A stretch of DNA of 64,000 nucleotides from Candidatus Rubrivivax defluviihabitans. GTDB lineage: Bacteria > Pseudomonadota > Gammaproteobacteria > Burkholderiales > Burkholderiaceae_C. The notes under the pieces were generated by a model. It was not told the DNA's origin and made no database searches. It worked only from the letters and a program-made list of their open reading frames with translations. How positions within the stretch are numbered: position 1 is the first letter of the stretch; every line of letters starts with the position of its first letter. Position numbers and translations under genes: made by a program. The stretch lies in NCBI GenBank assembly GCA_016709385.1, contig JADJMW010000002.1:186001-250000 (forward strand), given 5' to 3'. Shown in pieces: positions 61,613 to 64,000 of the stretch.

Positions 61613-61726
61613 ATGAACAGACCGATCCCCGGCCGCAGCGCCGACCCAGGTTTCCACCCGTCGCCGGTCATCGGCATGCCGCTGGACCAGCGGGGCCGCG
61701 CGCCGCGCGCCCGGCACATCTTCTGA
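61613..61726 (+). CDS. Small ORF between the sigma-54 promoter and glnK
   Basis: A 37-residue ORF (MNRPIPGRSADPGFHPSPVI, then GMPLDQRGRAPRARHIF), rich in Pro, Arg and Gly. A GGAG sequence lies seven bases ahead of the ATG. Its TGA overlaps the GAGGAG ribosome-binding site of glnK, so its translation could couple to glnK. It starts about 40 bases after the predicted transcription start and would be part of the nitrogen-regulated mRNA. I do not recognise the peptide. Chance is possible at this length, but the placement of start and stop signals argues for translation. Confidence 0.5.
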   Translation: MNRPIPGRSADPGFHPSPVIGMPLDQRGRAPRARHIF

Positions 61727-61739
61727 GGAGTCCGTCGTC

Positions 61740-62078
61740 ATGAAAATGGTGACCGCCATCGTCAAGCCGTTCAAGCTGGACGAAGTGCGTGAAGCCCTGA
61801 GCGGTATCGGCGTTCAAGGCATCACGGTGACGGAAGTGAAGGGCTTCGGCCGCCAGAAGGGCCACACCGAGCTCTACCGCGGCGCCGAGTACGTCGTCGA
61901 CTTCCTGCCCAAGGTGAAGATCGAGGCCGCCGTGGACGACGCCCTCGTCGACCGCGTCATCGAGGCCATCGAAGGCTCGGCCCGCACCGGCAAGATCGGC
62001 GACGGCAAGATCTTCGTCAGCACGCTCGAACAGGTGGTGCGCATCCGCACCGGCGAGACCGGCAAGGACGCCCTCTGA
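61740..62078 (+). CDS. glnK: PII nitrogen regulatory protein GlnK
   Basis: A 112-residue trimeric signal protein. The T-loop contains the uridylylation site Tyr51 in ELYRGAEYVVDFLPK, and the B-loop GSARTGKIGDGKIFV and C-terminal VVRIRTGETGKDAL are standard. Because it is paired with an ammonium transporter behind a sigma-54 promoter, it should be GlnK, which blocks the channel under ammonium excess; by sequence alone GlnB cannot be excluded. Confidence 0.95.
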   Translation: MKMVTAIVKPFKLDEVREALSGIGVQGITVTEVKGFGRQKGHTELYRGAEYVVDFLPKVKIEAAVDDALVDRVIEAIEGSARTGKIGDGKIFVSTLEQVVRIRTGETGKDAL

Positions 62079-62112
62079 GGCGGCCGGCGAACCCCACGAG
62101 AAAACAAGCATC

Positions 62113-63885
62113 ATGAAACAACTGATCGCAATACTTGCTCTCGGCCTGCTGGTCCTGGGCTTCGGTGGCGCCGCGCAGGCGCAGGATTTCCCGGGAACGA
62201 AGATCCTGTTCGAGACCGGCAAGGCCGAACTTCCGGTCACTGCCGCCGACGACCTGAAGAAGGTTGCCGACTATCTGGCCGCCAACGCCGCAGAGAAGGT
62301 GATGCTCGAGGGCTTCGTCGACTCCACCGGCCCGGCCGACGTGAACAAGGAACTCGCCAAGCAACGTGCATTTGCCGTTCGTGACGCGTTGAAGGTTGCC
62401 GGCGTTGCCGAAGACCGCATCGTGCTGCAGAAACCCGAGGACATCACCGCCGGCGACGGCGAGCAGGCGCGCAAGGTCGAGGTATTGCGCTTCGCGCAGG
62501 CCGCCGCGGCGCCCGCCGAAGCGGCTTCGGCGCCCGAAGCCGCGCCGGCCGCGGCCCCGGTGCCGGACAAGGGTGACGTGAGCTGGATGCTGCTGTCCAC
62601 GCTGCTCGTCATCATGATGGCCATCCCCGGCCTGGCGCTGTTCTACGGCGGCCTGGTGCGCAGCAAGAACATGCTGTCGGTGCTGATGCAGGTCTTCGTG
62701 ACCTTCTCGATGATCGTCGTGCTGTGGGTCGTCTACGGCTACAGCCTGGCCTTCACCGAGGGCAACGCGTTCATCGGCGGTTTCGACCGGCTGTTCCTGA
62801 ACGGTGTCTTCGACCCCGCCGCGGGCACTTTTGCGATGGCTGCCACCTTCAGCAAGGGCGTCGTCATCCCGGAGATCATCTTCGTCGCCTTCCAGGCCAC
62901 CTTCGCGGCCATCACCTGCGGCCTGATCGTCGGCGCCTTTGCGGAGCGCATCAAGTTCTCGGCGGTGCTGATGTTCATGGCGATCTGGTTCACCTTCAGC
63001 TACGCGCCGATCGCCCACATGGTCTGGTACTGGATGGGCCCCGACGCCTACACCGCGGCCAGCGTGGTCGACGAGATGAACGCCAAGGCCGGGCTGATCT
63101 GGCAATGGGGCGCGCTGGACTTTGCCGGCGGCACCGTCGTGCACATCAACGCGGCGGTGGCGGGCCTGGTGGGCGCCTACGTGATCGGCAAGCGCGTCGG
63201 CTACGGCAAGGAATCGATGGCGCCGCACAATCTGACGCTGACGATGGTTGGCGCCTCGCTGCTGTGGGTGGGCTGGTTCGGCTTCAACGCCGGCTCGGCG
63301 CTGGAGGCCGGCAACAGCGCCGCGCTCGCCTTCATGAACACCTTCTCGGCCACCGCGGCGGCGGTGCTGGCCTGGTGCGCCGGCGAGGCGCTGATGAAGG
63401 GCAAGGCCTCGATGCTGGGTGCGGCCTCGGGTGCGGTGGCCGGGCTGGTGGCCATCACGCCGGCGGCCGGCAACGTGGGCATCGTCGGCGCGCTGGTCAT
63501 CGGCGGCGTGGCCGGCATCGCCTGCCTGTGGGGCGTCAACGGCCTGAAGAAGATGCTGGGTGCCGATGACTCGCTGGACGTCTTCGGCGTGCACGGCGTC
63601 GGCGGAATCGTCGGCGCACTGCTCACCGGCGTCTTCAATACGCAGGCGCTCGGCGGCCCCGGCCTCGTCACCGACTGGGTCACGGCCACGGTCGGCTCGA
63701 ACGCCATTGGCGCGCAGGTCTGGATCCAGCTCAAGGCGGTGCTCCTGACCATCGTCTGGTCGGGTGTGGTCTCGTTCATCGCCTACAAGGTCGTCGACCT
63801 GACGATCGGGCTGCGCGTGCCGGAAGACGAAGAGCGCGAGGGCCTGGACATCACCTCGCACGGCGAGACGGCTTACGGCAAATGA
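62113..63885 (+). CDS. amtB: Ammonium transporter with N-terminal OmpA-like domain (OmpA-AmtB fusion)
   Basis: A 590-residue protein in one frame. Residues 1-23 are a signal peptide (ALGLLVLGFGGAAQA). Residues 25-128 form an OmpA-like domain: ILFETGKAEL, then EGFVDSTGPADVNKELAKQR, then KVEVLRF. In it D70 and R85 stand 15 residues apart with N78 and L81 between, as in OmpA (D271, R286), where they bind diaminopimelate of peptidoglycan. A 24-residue Ala/Pro linker follows. Residues 153-590 are a complete Amt channel: FYGGLVRSKNMLSVLMQ, AFAERIKF (phenylalanine gate), D336, the twin histidines H344 and H494 at the canonical 150-residue spacing, and a GlnK-contacting tail EGLDITSHGETAYGK. The N-terminus of Amt channels faces the periplasm, so the domain is on the right side to reach the wall. 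E. coli AmtB is 428 residues and lacks this domain. Confidence 0.93.
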   Translation: MKQLIAILALGLLVLGFGGAAQAQDFPGTKILFETGKAELPVTAADDLKKVADYLAANAAEKVMLEGFVDSTGPADVNKELAKQRAFAVRDALKVAGVAEDRIVLQKPEDITAGDGEQARKVEVLRFAQAAAAPAEAASAPEAAPAAAPVPDKGDVSWMLLSTLLVIMMAIPGLALFYGGLVRSKNMLSVLMQVFVTFSMIVVLWVVYGYSLAFTEGNAFIGGFDRLFLNGVFDPAAGTFAMAATFSKGVVIPEIIFVAFQATFAAITCGLIVGAFAERIKFSAVLMFMAIWFTFSYAPIAHMVWYWMGPDAYTAASVVDEMNAKAGLIWQWGALDFAGGTVVHINAAVAGLVGAYVIGKRVGYGKESMAPHNLTLTMVGASLLWVGWFGFNAGSALEAGNSAALAFMNTFSATAAAVLAWCAGEALMKGKASMLGAASGAVAGLVAITPAAGNVGIVGALVIGGVAGIACLWGVNGLKKMLGADDSLDVFGVHGVGGIVGALLTGVFNTQALGGPGLVTDWVTATVGSNAIGAQVWIQLKAVLLTIVWSGVVSFIAYKVVDLTIGLRVPEDEEREGLDITSHGETAYGK

Positions 63886-63921
63886 CGAGCTTCCGGGCGG
63901 CTTGGGCTGCCCGGGAACTCC

Positions 63922-63970
63922 GGCGGGGGAGACGGGGCTCGGCGCCCGTCTCCCCCGCCTTGCTTTTGCC
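63922..63970 (+). terminator. Strong intrinsic terminator after amtB
   Basis: A perfect 15-base inverted repeat (63922-63936 with 63945-63959) starting GGCGGGGGAGACGGG, with an eight-base loop, followed by TTGCTTTTGCC. It ends the glnK-amtB unit 36 bases after the stop codon. Confidence 0.9.
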
Positions 63971-64000
63971 TGCACACCCCTGGTTCCGGCTGCCTAGAAT

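Overview
The window looks like the chromosome of a high-GC betaproteobacterium of the order Burkholderiales, probably near Rubrivivax, Leptothrix or Ideonella. The case rests on gene order (tRNA-Tyr, tRNA-Gly, tRNA-Thr, tuf, tRNA-Trp, secE, nusG, rif genes, then str-S10-spc-alpha in one direction), on a TctC/TctB/TctA transporter, and on protein features such as the extended ribosomal protein S3. This placement is inference; no search was run.

Layout. 1-3956 (+): the end of a tripartite tricarboxylate transporter operon with a ketopantoate-reductase-like gene, then a membrane protein with a cyclic-nucleotide-binding-like domain. 4116-39137 (all minus except one PIN-domain gene): the central transcription and translation cluster. 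Read in the direction of transcription it holds three tRNAs, a second tuf copy carrying three single-base indels, tRNA-Trp, secE, nusG, L11, L1, L10, L7/L12, rpoB, rpoC, then the str genes, a first intact tuf, the S10, spc and alpha operons, and initiator tRNA-Met. It includes 32 ribosomal protein genes. Legible sigma-70 promoters precede rpsL, rplC and rplN. A peroxiredoxin gene sits at the S10/spc boundary between a terminator-like hairpin and the rplN promoter.

39201-44273 (minus): a uracil-DNA-glycosylase-like gene, trpC, trpD, a threonine aldolase, trpG and a YggS-type PLP-homeostasis gene; trpE is absent from this locus. 44310-47470 (+): the twitching ATPases pilT and pilU and a beta-hydroxyacid dehydrogenase. 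47519-48723 (minus): a BON lipoprotein and a DiaA-like SIS protein. 48942-49604 (+): a hemerythrin-like protein with a cysteine-bearing tail. 49666-53859 (minus): a complete general amino-acid ABC transporter (AapJQMP type). 54048-56151 (minus): two TPM-domain proteins and LemA. 56293-59796 (+): hemE and priA, separated by a spacer with a consensus DnaA box. 59867-61387 (minus): comM.

61468-63970 (+) is the most notable locus. It is a nitrogen-control unit with an NtrC-type site, a canonical -24/-12 sigma-54 promoter, a 37-codon small ORF, glnK and an ammonium transporter gene, closed by a strong terminator. The ammonium transporter carries a complete OmpA-like peptidoglycan-binding domain between its signal peptide and the Amt channel. 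That architecture would tether the inner-membrane channel to the cell wall, and I do not know of a description of it.
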